A DNA stretch of 64,000 bases from Saccharothrix obliqua (GCF_019375475.1 NZ_JAHXGQ010000003.1:1-64000); one strand, 5' to 3'; shown: positions 45,113 to 53,068, numbered from the stretch's first letter. Notes: generated by a model from the sequence alone, not told the origin. A program made the numbers and translations.

Positions 45113-45991
45113 CTAGGCTCGTTGTGCACGACGGGTGTTTTCGTCATGCCATCGAGAGTCCCGCAAAACTTCGCGAACGCGCTGCCGCAACAGGACGCCG
45201 TGGATGTCCTCCGGTAGGCCGCGAGCCGCTCGCGGCGGTTCCGCCACCCGCACGGCGCGGTCGACGCGCTCGGCGGACTCCGGTCCGGCCCGCGACGTCA
45301 CCGCGCCGGGGAACGTCGCCCGCAGGCGGGCGACCAGGTCGTCCGCGTCGTCGCCCAGCAGCACGTCGCACAGGCCCCCGTCGGTGAACGCGACGAGCAC
45401 CAGACCGGAGGCGCACCGGGCGACGTGGTGGCGGATGCACGCACCCGCCCCGCCCGCGCGGAACATGGTCGGTGTCATGCCGAGGATGTCCCGCGCGCTG
45501 GCGTAGAACGCGCCGTTGGAGTTGAACCCCGCGCCGTAGATCGCGTCGGTCACGCTCGCCGCGGCGGCCAGCGCCGCGCGCACCCGGTCGGCCCGCAGCG
45601 CCGCCACGTACGCGTGCGGGGTCAAGCCCGTCACCGCCTTGAACATGCGGTGGAAGTGGAACCTGCTGAACCCGACCAGCCCGGCGAGGTCGTCCAGGCG
45701 CGGCGGTGGGCCCGTGCCGGCGACCAGGCGGCAGGCGCGGGTGACGGCGACGAGGGCCGGCTCGCGCAGCGCGTCCTCGTCCGGGCGGCACCGGCGGCAC
45801 GGCCGGTACCCGGCGGCTTCCGCCTCGGCCGCGGTCGCGAAGAACACCACGTTCTCCCGGCGCGCCACGCGTGCCACGCACGTGGGCCGGTTGTAGACCC
45901 CGGTGGTGCGCACCGAGTAGAAGAACACGCCGTCCGCCGCGCTGCTCCGGGTGCGCACCGCGTCCCACCGCTCCTCGTCGGTGACCGTCAC
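45113..45991 (-). CDS. Ada-like AraC-family regulator lacking both methyl-acceptor sites
   Basis: This 292-aa protein has the order Ada zinc domain, AraC helix-turn-helix and the start of the Ogt domain. In the zinc domain (FFYSVRTTGVYNRPTCVARV and AAGYRPCRRCRPD) three zinc cysteines remain (C38, C65, C68), but the methyl-accepting Cys of E. coli Ada (C38) is replaced by Asn34; spacings otherwise match Ada. The AraC part (LVGFSRFHFHRMFKAVTGLT) is intact. The Ogt-like part ends at LRQRVREVLRDSRWHDEN, before the PCHR active site, which is absent. It therefore cannot repair DNA or sense methylphosphotriesters as Ada does. The gene is embedded in the biosynthetic operon: start overlaps ligase B, stop 9 bp before ligase A. 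It is likely repurposed as a pathway regulator. Confidence 0.85.
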   Translation of the reverse strand: MTVTDEERWDAVRTRSSAADGVFFYSVRTTGVYNRPTCVARVARRENVVFFATAAEAEAAGYRPCRRCRPDEDALREPALVAVTRACRLVAGTGPPPRLDDLAGLVGFSRFHFHRMFKAVTGLTPHAYVAALRADRVRAALAAAASVTDAIYGAGFNSNGAFYASARDILGMTPTMFRAGGAGACIRHHVARCASGLVLVAFTDGGLCDVLLGDDADDLVARLRATFPGAVTSRAGPESAERVDRAVRVAEPPRAARGLPEDIHGVLLRQRVREVLRDSRWHDENTRRAQRA

Positions 45992-47298
45992 GGCGTGACC
46001 CCTCGCGCCACCCGCATCAGCTTCCGCCCGCGGACGAACTTCCCGTCGGCCGTCCGGGGCAGCTCGGGCACGACGTGGCAGCGGACCGGCACCCGCGCCC
46101 CGCTCAGCCACGACACCAGCCCGGCCTCGTCCAGCGCGGGCGACCCGGTGACGAGGGCTTCGACCACGCCGGAGCAGACCACGACGGCCTCGCGGACCCC
46201 GGGGTGCGCCTGGAGCGCCCGCTCGACCGCCAGCAGGTCGACGTCGTCGTGCTCCCGGCAGCAGCCGTCCACCCGGCCGCGCAGGCGCAGCGCGCCGGTG
46301 GCCGGCGCGACGGTCACCAGGTCGTGCGTCGACAGCCAGCCGCCGAGCCACGGCTCGGGAGCGTGCCGGTACGGCGACCGCGCGAGGTGGACTTCGAGGA
46401 CGCCGCGCTCGACGCGGGTCCGCAGCCCCGGCAGCCGCACGCCGACCGAGTCCGGGCCGTGCGCGCCACGCGGGTCCGCCGCGAGCAGGCCGGTCTCGGT
46501 CGTGCCGTACGCCTGCCCGATGCGCACGCCGTACCGGTCGTGGAACCGCTCGAACACGCCGTGCGGCAGCACCTCGCCGCTGCTGACCGCGACTCGCGGC
46601 GCGCGCCGCGCCGGGTCCCGGGCGAGCGCGTCGAAGTGGTCCGGCCCGCCGAAGACCACGTCGGCGTCCGCCTTCGCGGGCGGGAAGAGCACCACCGCGC
46701 CGGCGTTCATGCTGTGCAGCAGCCCGCCGACGAAGCCGAAGGAGTGCGTGGTCGAGTCCAGCAGCAGCAGGTTCTCGCCGGCGGCGGGCATCCCGTCCAC
46801 GGCGGCCATCCGGGTGAGTTCCGCGAGCAGCGACTCGGCGGTGCGGCCGACCAGCCTGCCGTCGCCGGTCGTGCCGGACGAGAACTGCACGAGGCAGCTC
46901 TCGTCGTCGGCGGGTCGACCACCGGGCCGTCTGCGGACCATCACCTCGCACTCGTCCGCGAACGCCCGGTGCGCGCGGTCGGAACCGCCGAAGCTGACGT
47001 GGAACTGCGGTCCGGCGTCGGCCAGGGCCGCCGCCAGGTCGACCCGCTGCGGCAGCAGGACGACGTGTGCGCCGAGGGACCACAACGCGAACACCGACCA
47101 GAGCTGGGTGAAGCTGGGCGTGCCGTGCAGCGCGACGGTGCTGCGCACCCCGACGCCGTGGTGCCGGTACACCCGGCGCAGCCACTCGACCTCCGACCGC
47201 ATCCGGCCGTAGGTCACGGCTCGCGCGCCCCGCGCCCACAACGCGTCGTCGTCCGCCCGGCACACCAGTTCCTCGCCCCACCACGAGTTGCCGGCCAA
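45988..47298 (-). CDS. Stand-alone adenylate-forming ligase B
   Basis: This 436-aa ANL-superfamily protein is shorter than ligase A. The A3 core is QFSSGTTGDGRLVGRTAES (the usual TGxPKG is changed to TGDGRLV), A5 IGQAYGTTETGLLA, A7/A8 GWLSTHDLVTVAPATGALRL then RGRVDG, and A10-like PRTADGKFVRGRKL retains Lys. It should adenylate an aromatic or small carboxylic acid. The TTG start at 47298 has GGGGAG 7 nt upstream; no better start exists in frame. It is 53 bp downstream of griH and coupled to the Ada-like gene. Two different ligases in one operon suggest activation of two acids or successive activations of one. Confidence 0.85.
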   Translation of the reverse strand: MAGNSWWGEELVCRADDDALWARGARAVTYGRMRSEVEWLRRVYRHHGVGVRSTVALHGTPSFTQLWSVFALWSLGAHVVLLPQRVDLAAALADAGPQFHVSFGGSDRAHRAFADECEVMVRRRPGGRPADDESCLVQFSSGTTGDGRLVGRTAESLLAELTRMAAVDGMPAAGENLLLLDSTTHSFGFVGGLLHSMNAGAVVLFPPAKADADVVFGGPDHFDALARDPARRAPRVAVSSGEVLPHGVFERFHDRYGVRIGQAYGTTETGLLAADPRGAHGPDSVGVRLPGLRTRVERGVLEVHLARSPYRHAPEPWLGGWLSTHDLVTVAPATGALRLRGRVDGCCREHDDVDLLAVERALQAHPGVREAVVVCSGVVEALVTGSPALDEAGLVSWLSGARVPVRCHVVPELPRTADGKFVRGRKLMRVARGVTP

Positions 47299-47351
47299 CT
47301 CCCATCTCCCCCTCCGGTCCGGTCACCGCGCCTCCCCGCGCGGCCGTCACC

Positions 47352-48455
47352 TCACTGCTCGACGCAGAACTCGCCGACCGGCCAGCCGACGTGGCGCTGA
47401 TCGGTCGCGGTGTAGCCGAGGACCTGGTCGCCCGGCTTCAGCTCGGTCACGTTCAGCACGGCCGCGCCCGGCCCGAGGACCCGCACGTGCCAGTCGTCCT
47501 GCACGATCAGGTTGACCTGGACGCCGTCCTCGGACTCGGCCCGGATGCTCAGCAGGGGACGCGATTCCAGCTTGATCCGGCCGACCGTGATGCGGCGGGT
47601 GCGGCCGTCCGCGCCGACGCCGAGCACCGTGCTGCCCGCCTTCAGCTCGCTCAGGTAGTTCGTGCGGTTGTCCTGACCCAGCACGTACGAGTGCAGCGCG
47701 CCCGCGTTGATCCGGAACGGCCGGGTCGGCATGTACGGCAGCGGGTGCGTTTCGCTGCAACACAGGATGAAGCCCTGCGAGTAGCTGCCGACCAGCATCC
47801 CTTCGTCCTCGCCGAAGTGCGTGCAGGTGTCGACGCAGACGCGGTCGCCGAGGCCGACGTGCTCGACCGACGACACCGTGAGCTTGCTCAGGTTCAGCGG
47901 CGGGGTCTGCGCGCGCAGCACGTCCATCAGCCGGAAGACGTCGTCGGCGGTGGTGGGCGCGAGCAGCACGCCCTCCGAGCCCTTCTCCAGCACGTCCACG
48001 ACGATCCGGGCCTCGGTGAGGTCGGCGGCGGCGCAGATGAGCTGCCCGGGAGCGCTGTCCGCGGCGGCGATCACGATCTCCAGCGGGATCTTCGTCGGGT
48101 CCTTGAAGCGCACCACGGTGTACGGCAGCGCGGTGGCCGAGCGGCAGGCCAGCGTGAGCGTCGCGTCGTCGACCACGTCCACCAGCGCGGCCACGTCCCG
48201 CTCACCGCCCCGGCTCGCGGCGAGCAACCCGTCCAGGGCGGCGTCGTCGGCGGCCTCGCGCAGCACCACCAGGTCGTCGTGCGCCGGTGCGCCGGTCGCG
48301 GGCAGCAGGACCTTGCGCACCGTGTTGGGCAGCGTGGCCAGCAGCGCGGGGTCGTCGTGGACGATGGCGTCGACCCGGGCGTGCACGGCGGCGTCGACCA
48401 CGGACTCCCGCCGGGCCTCGGGCACGGCGCGGATGTCGATCCAAGCGAGTTTCAC
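47352..48455 (-). CDS. griH: 3-amino-4-hydroxybenzoate synthase (GriH-like, DHQ synthase II family)
   Basis: This 367-aa member of the 3-dehydroquinate synthase II family shows FKDPTKIPLEIVIA, LEKGSEGVLLAP, RVCVDTCTHFGEDEGMLVGS and NAGALHSYVLGQDNRTNYLS. In archaea this family makes dehydroquinate; in Streptomyces griseus the homologue GriH converts 2-amino-4,5-dihydroxy-6-oxo-7-(phosphonooxy)heptanoate to 3-amino-4-hydroxybenzoate. The adjacent aldolase gene, a GriI match, selects the second reading here. The GTG start overlaps the griI stop as GTGA. Together the two genes supply the aromatic building block of this cluster from aspartate semialdehyde and dihydroxyacetone phosphate. Confidence 0.92.
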   Translation of the reverse strand: MKLAWIDIRAVPEARRESVVDAAVHARVDAIVHDDPALLATLPNTVRKVLLPATGAPAHDDLVVLREAADDAALDGLLAASRGGERDVAALVDVVDDATLTLACRSATALPYTVVRFKDPTKIPLEIVIAAADSAPGQLICAAADLTEARIVVDVLEKGSEGVLLAPTTADDVFRLMDVLRAQTPPLNLSKLTVSSVEHVGLGDRVCVDTCTHFGEDEGMLVGSYSQGFILCCSETHPLPYMPTRPFRINAGALHSYVLGQDNRTNYLSELKAGSTVLGVGADGRTRRITVGRIKLESRPLLSIRAESEDGVQVNLIVQDDWHVRVLGPGAAVLNVTELKPGDQVLGYTATDQRHVGWPVGEFCVEQ

Positions 48456-49276
48456 AGCACACCTGCCAGTTGTTGTCGCGTCGTGGGCTCTGATCGGGAC
48501 GGGTCGCCGTGGACGACCGCGGCCAGCTCGCGGACCGCCCGACCGGGGTCGGCGCTGCCGAACACGCGCCGGCCGACCGCGAGCCCGCGGCAGCCCGCCG
48601 CGAGTGCCGCCGCGGCGAACCCGGTGAGGTCCGCCGTCGCGTCGGGGCCGCCCGCGACGAGGACCGGCAGCGGCGAGGCCGCCACCACCTCGGCCATCCC
48701 GGACACCGGCGCGGTGGACGTGGTCTTGACCAGGTCGACGCCGAGGTCCGCGGCGATGTTGACGACGTGCGCGAGCAGGTCGGGCCTGCCCGGGTCGGTG
48801 ATCCGCGGCCCGCGCGGGTAGACCATCGCGAGCAGCGGCAGGCCCCAGCGGTCGCACGCGCGTGCCACCGCGCCGAGGTCGGCGAGCTGGGCGGCCTCGG
48901 TGTCCGAGCCGATGTTGACGTGCGCGCTGACCGCGTCCGCGCCCAGCCGCAGCGCCTCCTCGACGTCCCCGACCAGCACCTTCGCGTCGACGTCCGGTGC
49001 GTGCGCGGTGCTGGCGCTCAGGTGCACGATCAACGCGGTGCGGGTGAGCAGCGCCGGGTCGATCACCCGCGCGCGGCCCTTGTGCACGACCACCGCGTCC
49101 GCGCCGCCCCGGCACACGTCGGCCACCAGCCGCTCGAAGCCGGCCACGTCGGCGATCGGCCCGTCCGACAGCGAGTGGTCCATCGGCACGAACAGGAAGC
49201 GCCCGTCGCCGTGCCGGGACAACCGCGCCATGCGCAGCGACTTTCCGGTAAGAGGAGTGCCTGGCACCGTGCTCAC
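48452..49276 (-). CDS. griI: 2-amino-4,5-dihydroxy-6-oxo-7-(phosphonooxy)heptanoate synthase (GriI-like aldolase)
   Basis: This 274-aa class I aldolase of the DhnA/FbaB type shows GRFLFVPMDHSLSDGPI, GADAVVVHKGRA, VSAHVNIGSD, and VDLVKTTSTAPV with the likely Schiff-base lysine, then PVLVAGGPDA. Its homologue GriI joins aspartate semialdehyde and dihydroxyacetone phosphate to the C7 amino sugar phosphate used by GriH. GTG 49276 is the chosen start; GTG 49267 is an alternative, and the conserved region begins at about residue 15. It is the first gene of the seven-gene minus-strand operon and is divergent from the dioxygenase gene at 49412. Confidence 0.92.
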   Translation of the reverse strand: MSTVPGTPLTGKSLRMARLSRHGDGRFLFVPMDHSLSDGPIADVAGFERLVADVCRGGADAVVVHKGRARVIDPALLTRTALIVHLSASTAHAPDVDAKVLVGDVEEALRLGADAVSAHVNIGSDTEAAQLADLGAVARACDRWGLPLLAMVYPRGPRITDPGRPDLLAHVVNIAADLGVDLVKTTSTAPVSGMAEVVAASPLPVLVAGGPDATADLTGFAAAALAAGCRGLAVGRRVFGSADPGRAVRELAAVVHGDPSRSEPTTRQQLAGVL

Positions 49277-49411
49277 CCACTTCAGGTCTGCGCGACCACC
49301 CCGGCTGGCGGGAGGTGCGGAAGGGCCGCCGCCACCACGGTCACAGAAGGCTCTGAAGGATGGAGCAAGCCCGGCCGCAACCGGTGCGGCGCGCGTGGTG
49401 TTCCCCTGGTC

Positions 49412-50113
49412 GTGGACCACTTCCCCGCACCGGACCTCGATGTCGCCGCGCTCGCCGCCGAACTCGACCGCACCGGTTTCGCCACCACGCCGCCGCTGCT
49501 CGACGCGCGCGAGTGCGCCGAGGTCGCCGGGTTGTTCTCGGCCGACGGCGTGTTCCGCAGCACCGTCGTGATGGCCCGGCACCAGTTCGGCGAGGGCAGC
49601 TACCGGTACTTCGACCACCCGCTGCCCGGGGTCGTCCGGCGCCTGCGCGAGCGGCTGTACCCGCCGCTGGCGCGGATCGCGAACGCCTGGGCCGACCGGC
49701 TGGGCGAGCCCGGCTTCCCGGACGACCTGGCCGGCCTGCACGCGCGGTGCGCCGCGGCCGGGCAGCTGCGGCCGACCCCGCTGCTGCTGCGGTACGAGGC
49801 GGGCGGCTACAACTGCCTGCACCAGGACCTCTACGGCGACGTGTGGTTCCCGCTCCAGGTGGCGATCATGCTCAACGCGCCGGACCGCGATTTCACCGGC
49901 GGGGAGAGCGTGTTCGTCGAGCAGCGGCCCCGTGCCCAGTCCCGGCCCATGGTCGCGCGCCCCGGTCTCGGCCAGGGACTGGTCTTCGCGGTCAACAGCC
50001 GCCCGGTGCCCTCGGCACGCGGGCACAAGCGGGTGGTGATGCGGCACGGCGTCAGCGAGGTCCGGTCCGGCGTGCGGCACACCCTGGGCATCATCTTCCA
50101 CGACGCGCGATAG
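49412..50113 (+). CDS. 2-oxoglutarate/Fe(II)-dependent dioxygenase
   Basis: This 233-aa protein has the jelly-roll dioxygenase motif: H and D in NCLHQDLYGDVWFPLQVAIM, a conserved GGESVFVEQRPRAQSR stretch, and a distal HGVSEVRSGVRHTLGIIFHD with the third His and the Arg that binds 2-oxoglutarate. It resembles small prolyl-hydroxylase-like dioxygenases (COG3826 type) rather than AlkB proper. The start is GTG 49412; no clear ribosome-binding site is seen, so it may be leaderless. It precedes the sigma factor by 41 bp on the same strand. The neighbours (sigma factor and Ogt-Ada) suggest an oxidative DNA-alkylation repair role, which is inference; an accessory hydroxylase of the adjacent cluster is the alternative. 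Confidence 0.82.
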   Translation: MDHFPAPDLDVAALAAELDRTGFATTPPLLDARECAEVAGLFSADGVFRSTVVMARHQFGEGSYRYFDHPLPGVVRRLRERLYPPLARIANAWADRLGEPGFPDDLAGLHARCAAAGQLRPTPLLLRYEAGGYNCLHQDLYGDVWFPLQVAIMLNAPDRDFTGGESVFVEQRPRAQSRPMVARPGLGQGLVFAVNSRPVPSARGHKRVVMRHGVSEVRSGVRHTLGIIFHDAR

Positions 50114-50154
50114 GGGGATCGCAACCGTATGCGGCGTCTGGTGTTCTTCAGGGC

Positions 50155-50769
50155 GTGGCCGATACCGACCAACTGACCGACGCCGTGGTCACGCGGCTGG
50201 CCGACGACCTGGATGCCGGGTTCGTCGACCTGGTGCGCGCGTACGAGAAGGTCGTGTACTCGGTGGCGTTAAGGGTGGGCGGGCCCGGTGACGCCGAGGA
50301 CCTGGCGGCCGAGGCGTTCCTGCGCGCCTACCGGGCGCTGCTCGGCTACGACCGGGACCGCATCCTCGCGCTCCGGCCGCGGCCGTGGCTGCTGACCATC
50401 GTGCTGAACACGTGGCGCAACTCGGTGCGGGAGGCGGGCAGGCGGCCCAGCCAGGTGCCGCTCGGCGAAGCGGGTGACCTGCCGGGTGGCGGGCCGAGCG
50501 TGGAGGAGGCCGCCGAGCGCGCCGAGACCCGGCGCGACCTCGCGGTCCTGGTGGCGGCGCTGCCCACCACCCAGCGGGTGGCGGTGGTGCTGCGGCACGT
50601 GGTCGGCCTCCCGATCGGCGAGGTCGCCGCCGTGCTGGGTTGCCCGGACGGGACGGCCAAATCACACGTGTCACGGGGGCTTCGGCGGTTGCGGATGCTC
50701 TACCTGGGCCGTTCCGGGGGCGTCGGGGACGATGTCGGGAGCGCGCTCGTGCCGAGGAGGATGCCATGA
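50155..50769 (+). CDS. ECF-type RNA polymerase sigma factor
   Basis: This 204-aa sigma-70 family protein has only regions 2 and 4: VDLVRAYEKVVYSVALRVGG, AEDLAAEAFLRAYRALLGYD and RPWLLTIVLNTWRN (region 2), and LPTTQRVAVVLRHVVGLPIG, EVAAVLGCPDGTAKSHVSRG, LRRLRML (region 4 helix-turn-helix). The start is GTG 50155. Its TGA overlaps the ATG of the Ogt-Ada gene (ATGA). No anti-sigma gene is adjacent, so the coupled DNA-repair protein may itself regulate it. A role in transcribing an alkylation-stress regulon is inferred. Confidence 0.88.
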   Translation: MADTDQLTDAVVTRLADDLDAGFVDLVRAYEKVVYSVALRVGGPGDAEDLAAEAFLRAYRALLGYDRDRILALRPRPWLLTIVLNTWRNSVREAGRRPSQVPLGEAGDLPGGGPSVEEAAERAETRRDLAVLVAALPTTQRVAVVLRHVVGLPIGEVAAVLGCPDGTAKSHVSRGLRRLRMLYLGRSGGVGDDVGSALVPRRMP

Positions 50770-51542
50770 CCAACAACGGCAGCGATCCCGTCGTGGCCGC
50801 GCTGGGCGGCTTGGCGGCGACCGCGCCGACCGGGCTGCTGGACCGGGTCGTCAGCCGGTGGGTCCGGGTGCCGGGCCCGGTGGGCGACCTGTACGTGGCG
50901 TTCGGCGCGCAGGGCATCAGCTACGTCCGCACCGCGGCGTCGGTCGACGACTCGGCGGTGGAGTTCACCAGGTCGTTCCGGGACCGCTTCGCCCGACCGC
51001 TGGTGCCCGGCGAACGGCCGCCTGCCGGGCTGGTCGCCGCGCTGCGCACCGGCCGCACCCGGCAGCTGCGTTACGACCTGCGCGGGCTGACCCCGTTCGA
51101 GGTCGACGTGCTCACCGCCGCCGGCCGCATCCCCGCGGGCCAGGCCCGGCCGTACGCCTGGGTCGCCCGGGAGATCGGCCGGCCGGGCGCGGTGCGCGCG
51201 GTCGGCACGGCGCTCGGGCGCAACCCCGTGCCCGTGCTCATCCCGTGCCACCGCGTCACCCGTGCCGACGGGCAGGTGGGGGAGTACGTGTTCGGCACGC
51301 CGGTCAAGGAGGCGATGCTGCTGGCCGAGCACGTCGACCTCGGCGAGCTGCGCGAGCTGGCGAAGGCACGCGTGTTCTACATCGGCAGCGACACCACCGG
51401 GATCGTGTGCTTCCCGACCTGCGCCCACGCCCGGCGGATCACGCCACCGCACCGGCGCGGGTTCCGCACGGTCGACCAGGCCACCGAAGCCGGTTACCGC
51501 CCGTGCCTGCACTGCCGCCCCGCCCTGGCCGCGTCGGCGTGA
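50766..51542 (+). CDS. Domain-permuted Ogt-Ada protein: O6-alkylguanine methyltransferase with C-terminal Ada zinc domain
   Basis: The product is 258 aa. Residues about 30-195 form an Ogt-type methyltransferase with the active site VLIPCHRVTRADGQVGEY (C161) and the helix-turn-helix YAWVAREIGRPGAVRAVGTA. Residues about 200-252 form an Ada-type zinc domain (ARVFYIGSDTTGIVCFPTCA, then EAGYRPCLHCRP) with C215, C219, C247 and C250. The spacing equals Ada's four cysteines within one residue, and C215 corresponds to the methylphosphotriester acceptor. In Ada this domain is N-terminal and followed by AraC; here it is C-terminal and no AraC domain exists. It is coupled to the sigma factor gene, so it may repair and signal through that sigma factor. 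Confidence 0.88.
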   Translation: MTNNGSDPVVAALGGLAATAPTGLLDRVVSRWVRVPGPVGDLYVAFGAQGISYVRTAASVDDSAVEFTRSFRDRFARPLVPGERPPAGLVAALRTGRTRQLRYDLRGLTPFEVDVLTAAGRIPAGQARPYAWVAREIGRPGAVRAVGTALGRNPVPVLIPCHRVTRADGQVGEYVFGTPVKEAMLLAEHVDLGELRELAKARVFYIGSDTTGIVCFPTCAHARRITPPHRRGFRTVDQATEAGYRPCLHCRPALAASA

Positions 51543-51551
51543 CGGCCGGGG

Positions 51552-52442
51552 TCACAGCGGGTAGGTGACCCCGCTGAGCCGTTCGGACGCTCGCCACAGG
51601 TGTTGTTGCAGGGCGGTGTCGTGTGCGCGGGCGGCGGCGGTGACCCGTTCCGGGTGGCCGTGGACCTCGAAGAGGCCACCCGGCCCGTAATACTCGCCGC
51701 CCCGGGCGGCGGGATCGGTGGCCGCGCGGAGGGTGGGCAGCGCGCCCATCGCCGGTGTCCGCCCGAGCAGCCGGGCGAGCAGCAGGTTCGGCGCGCGGAA
51801 CCACGCCGAGGAGTTGCGGAACACCTCGGTGGCCGCGCCGCCGGGGTGCGCGGCCAGGGCCGAGGTGTCCGCGCCGGCGGCGCGCAACCGCCGGTGCAGC
51901 TCGTGGGAGAACAGCAGGTTCGCGAGTTTCGAACGGGCGTAGGCGCTGCGCCCGCCCGTCTGCGGGTCGGCGGGGTCGAGCACGCCGAGGCGGTGCCCGA
52001 TGCTGCTGACCGTCACGACGCGGGAGCCCGGGGTGGCCAGGAGGCGGTCCGCCAGCAGGCCGGTGAGCGCGAAGTGGCCGAGGTGGTTCACCCCGAACTG
52101 GATCTCGAAGCCGTCCCGCGTGCGGCCCCTCAGCCCGGTCACCCCGGCGTTGTTGACCAACAGGTCGATCCGCCCGTGCTCGGCGATCGCCTCGGCCGCC
52201 CCGCGCACCGAGGCGAGCGAGGCGAGGTCGAGGTGCACCACGCGCACCTCGGCACCGGGTGCCACGCGGCTGATCCGCTCGGCCGCGTCGTCCGCCCGGC
52301 GCGGGTCGCGGCACGCGAGCACGACGGTGGCACCGCGTGCCGCGAGCGCGCGGGCCGTCTCGAAGCCGATGCCGGTGTTGGCGCCCGTGACCACCGCGAC
52401 CCGGCCCCGCTGGTCGGGTATGTCCGCCTCGGTCCACACCAC
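51552..52442 (-). CDS. Short-chain dehydrogenase/reductase (retinol-dehydrogenase-like)
   Basis: This 296-aa SDR has VVTGANTGIGFETARALAAR, LDLASLASVR, LLVNNAGV, GVNHLGHFALT, VTVSSIGHR and SAYARSKLANLLFSHEL. It is the protochlorophyllide-reductase/RDH13-like subgroup common in actinomycetes. AGGAGG precedes the GTG start at 52442 by about 6 nt. It is divergent from a TetR gene, with two operator-like palindromes covering the promoter, so it is very likely the repressor's target. It may reduce or oxidise a small lipophilic carbonyl compound. Confidence 0.9.
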   Translation of the reverse strand: MVWTEADIPDQRGRVAVVTGANTGIGFETARALAARGATVVLACRDPRRADDAAERISRVAPGAEVRVVHLDLASLASVRGAAEAIAEHGRIDLLVNNAGVTGLRGRTRDGFEIQFGVNHLGHFALTGLLADRLLATPGSRVVTVSSIGHRLGVLDPADPQTGGRSAYARSKLANLLFSHELHRRLRAAGADTSALAAHPGGAATEVFRNSSAWFRAPNLLLARLLGRTPAMGALPTLRAATDPAARGGEYYGPGGLFEVHGHPERVTAAARAHDTALQQHLWRASERLSGVTYPL

Positions 52443-52453
52443 TGTGCCCTCCT

Positions 52454-52476
52454 AACCTGAACGGCTGGTTCAGGTT
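52454..52476. promoter_or_regulatory. TetR-type operator, first palindrome
   Basis: AACCTGAAC, 5 bp (GGCTG) and GTTCAGGTT form a perfect 9-bp-arm palindrome between the divergent SDR and TetR genes. This is the size and symmetry of a TetR-family operator. Confidence 0.75.
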
Positions 52477-52483
52477 CTATTGT

Positions 52484-52501
52484 GAACCACGGGTTCAGGT
52501 T
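52484..52501. promoter_or_regulatory. TetR-type operator, second partial palindrome
   Basis: GAACC, 3 bp and GGTTC is a smaller palindrome, and the half-site GTTCAGGTT of the first operator is repeated exactly at 52493-52501, 25 bp after its first copy. Confidence 0.6.
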
Positions 52502-52522
52502 TTGGGCAAGGGAGGCGGGCGG

Positions 52523-53068
52523 ATGAGTCCTCGGGCGGACGCGGTGCGCAACCGGACGGCGATCCTCGCCGCCGCGCGGGTGTTGATGGTGGCTCGTGGC
52601 CCGGACGTCGGCATGGACGACATCGCCGCCGGGGCCGGCGTGGCGGTGGGCACCCTCTACCGCCACTTCCCGACCAAGGCGCACCTGGTCGAGGCCATCG
52701 CCGCCGAGCTGGCGGCGGTGATCGCGGAGGTCTTGGACGCCGCCCTGGGCAGGATCGACGACGGCCGGTCCCGCGCGGCGGACGAGGTGCTCGCCCTGCT
52801 CCGCCGCGTCGTGGTCGACATGGGTCAGGAGCGCCTGTTGCGCGATGCCGTGGCGGGTCCCGGGTCGGACGCGTTGCACGACATCCGGGACAACGCCCTG
52901 CGCTCGCTGGCGAAGATGGTCGACCTCGCGCACGCCGAGGGTGCGTTGCGCCCGGACGTCACGGTGGAGGACATCGCCCTGTTGCTGGCGTGGTCACCGG
53001 ATGCGCGTGCCTCGTCGCACGCTCGGGAGAGGTGGGTGACGCTCGCCCACCGCGCCCTTTTCCGCTGA
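52523..53068 (+). CDS. TetR-family transcriptional repressor
   Basis: The product is 181 aa. The N-terminal helix-turn-helix is NRTAILAAARVLMVARGPDV, MDDIAAGAGVAVGTLYRHFP and TKAHLVEAIAAEL, the standard TetR arrangement. The C-terminal ligand domain resembles the SACE_7040-like group. GGGAGG precedes ATG 52523. It is divergent from the SDR gene and separated from it by the two palindromes at 52454-52501, so autoregulation and control of the SDR are likely. Its 3' end overlaps the convergent membrane-protein gene by 75 bp. Confidence 0.9.
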   Translation: MSPRADAVRNRTAILAAARVLMVARGPDVGMDDIAAGAGVAVGTLYRHFPTKAHLVEAIAAELAAVIAEVLDAALGRIDDGRSRAADEVLALLRRVVVDMGQERLLRDAVAGPGSDALHDIRDNALRSLAKMVDLAHAEGALRPDVTVEDIALLLAWSPDARASSHARERWVTLAHRALFR

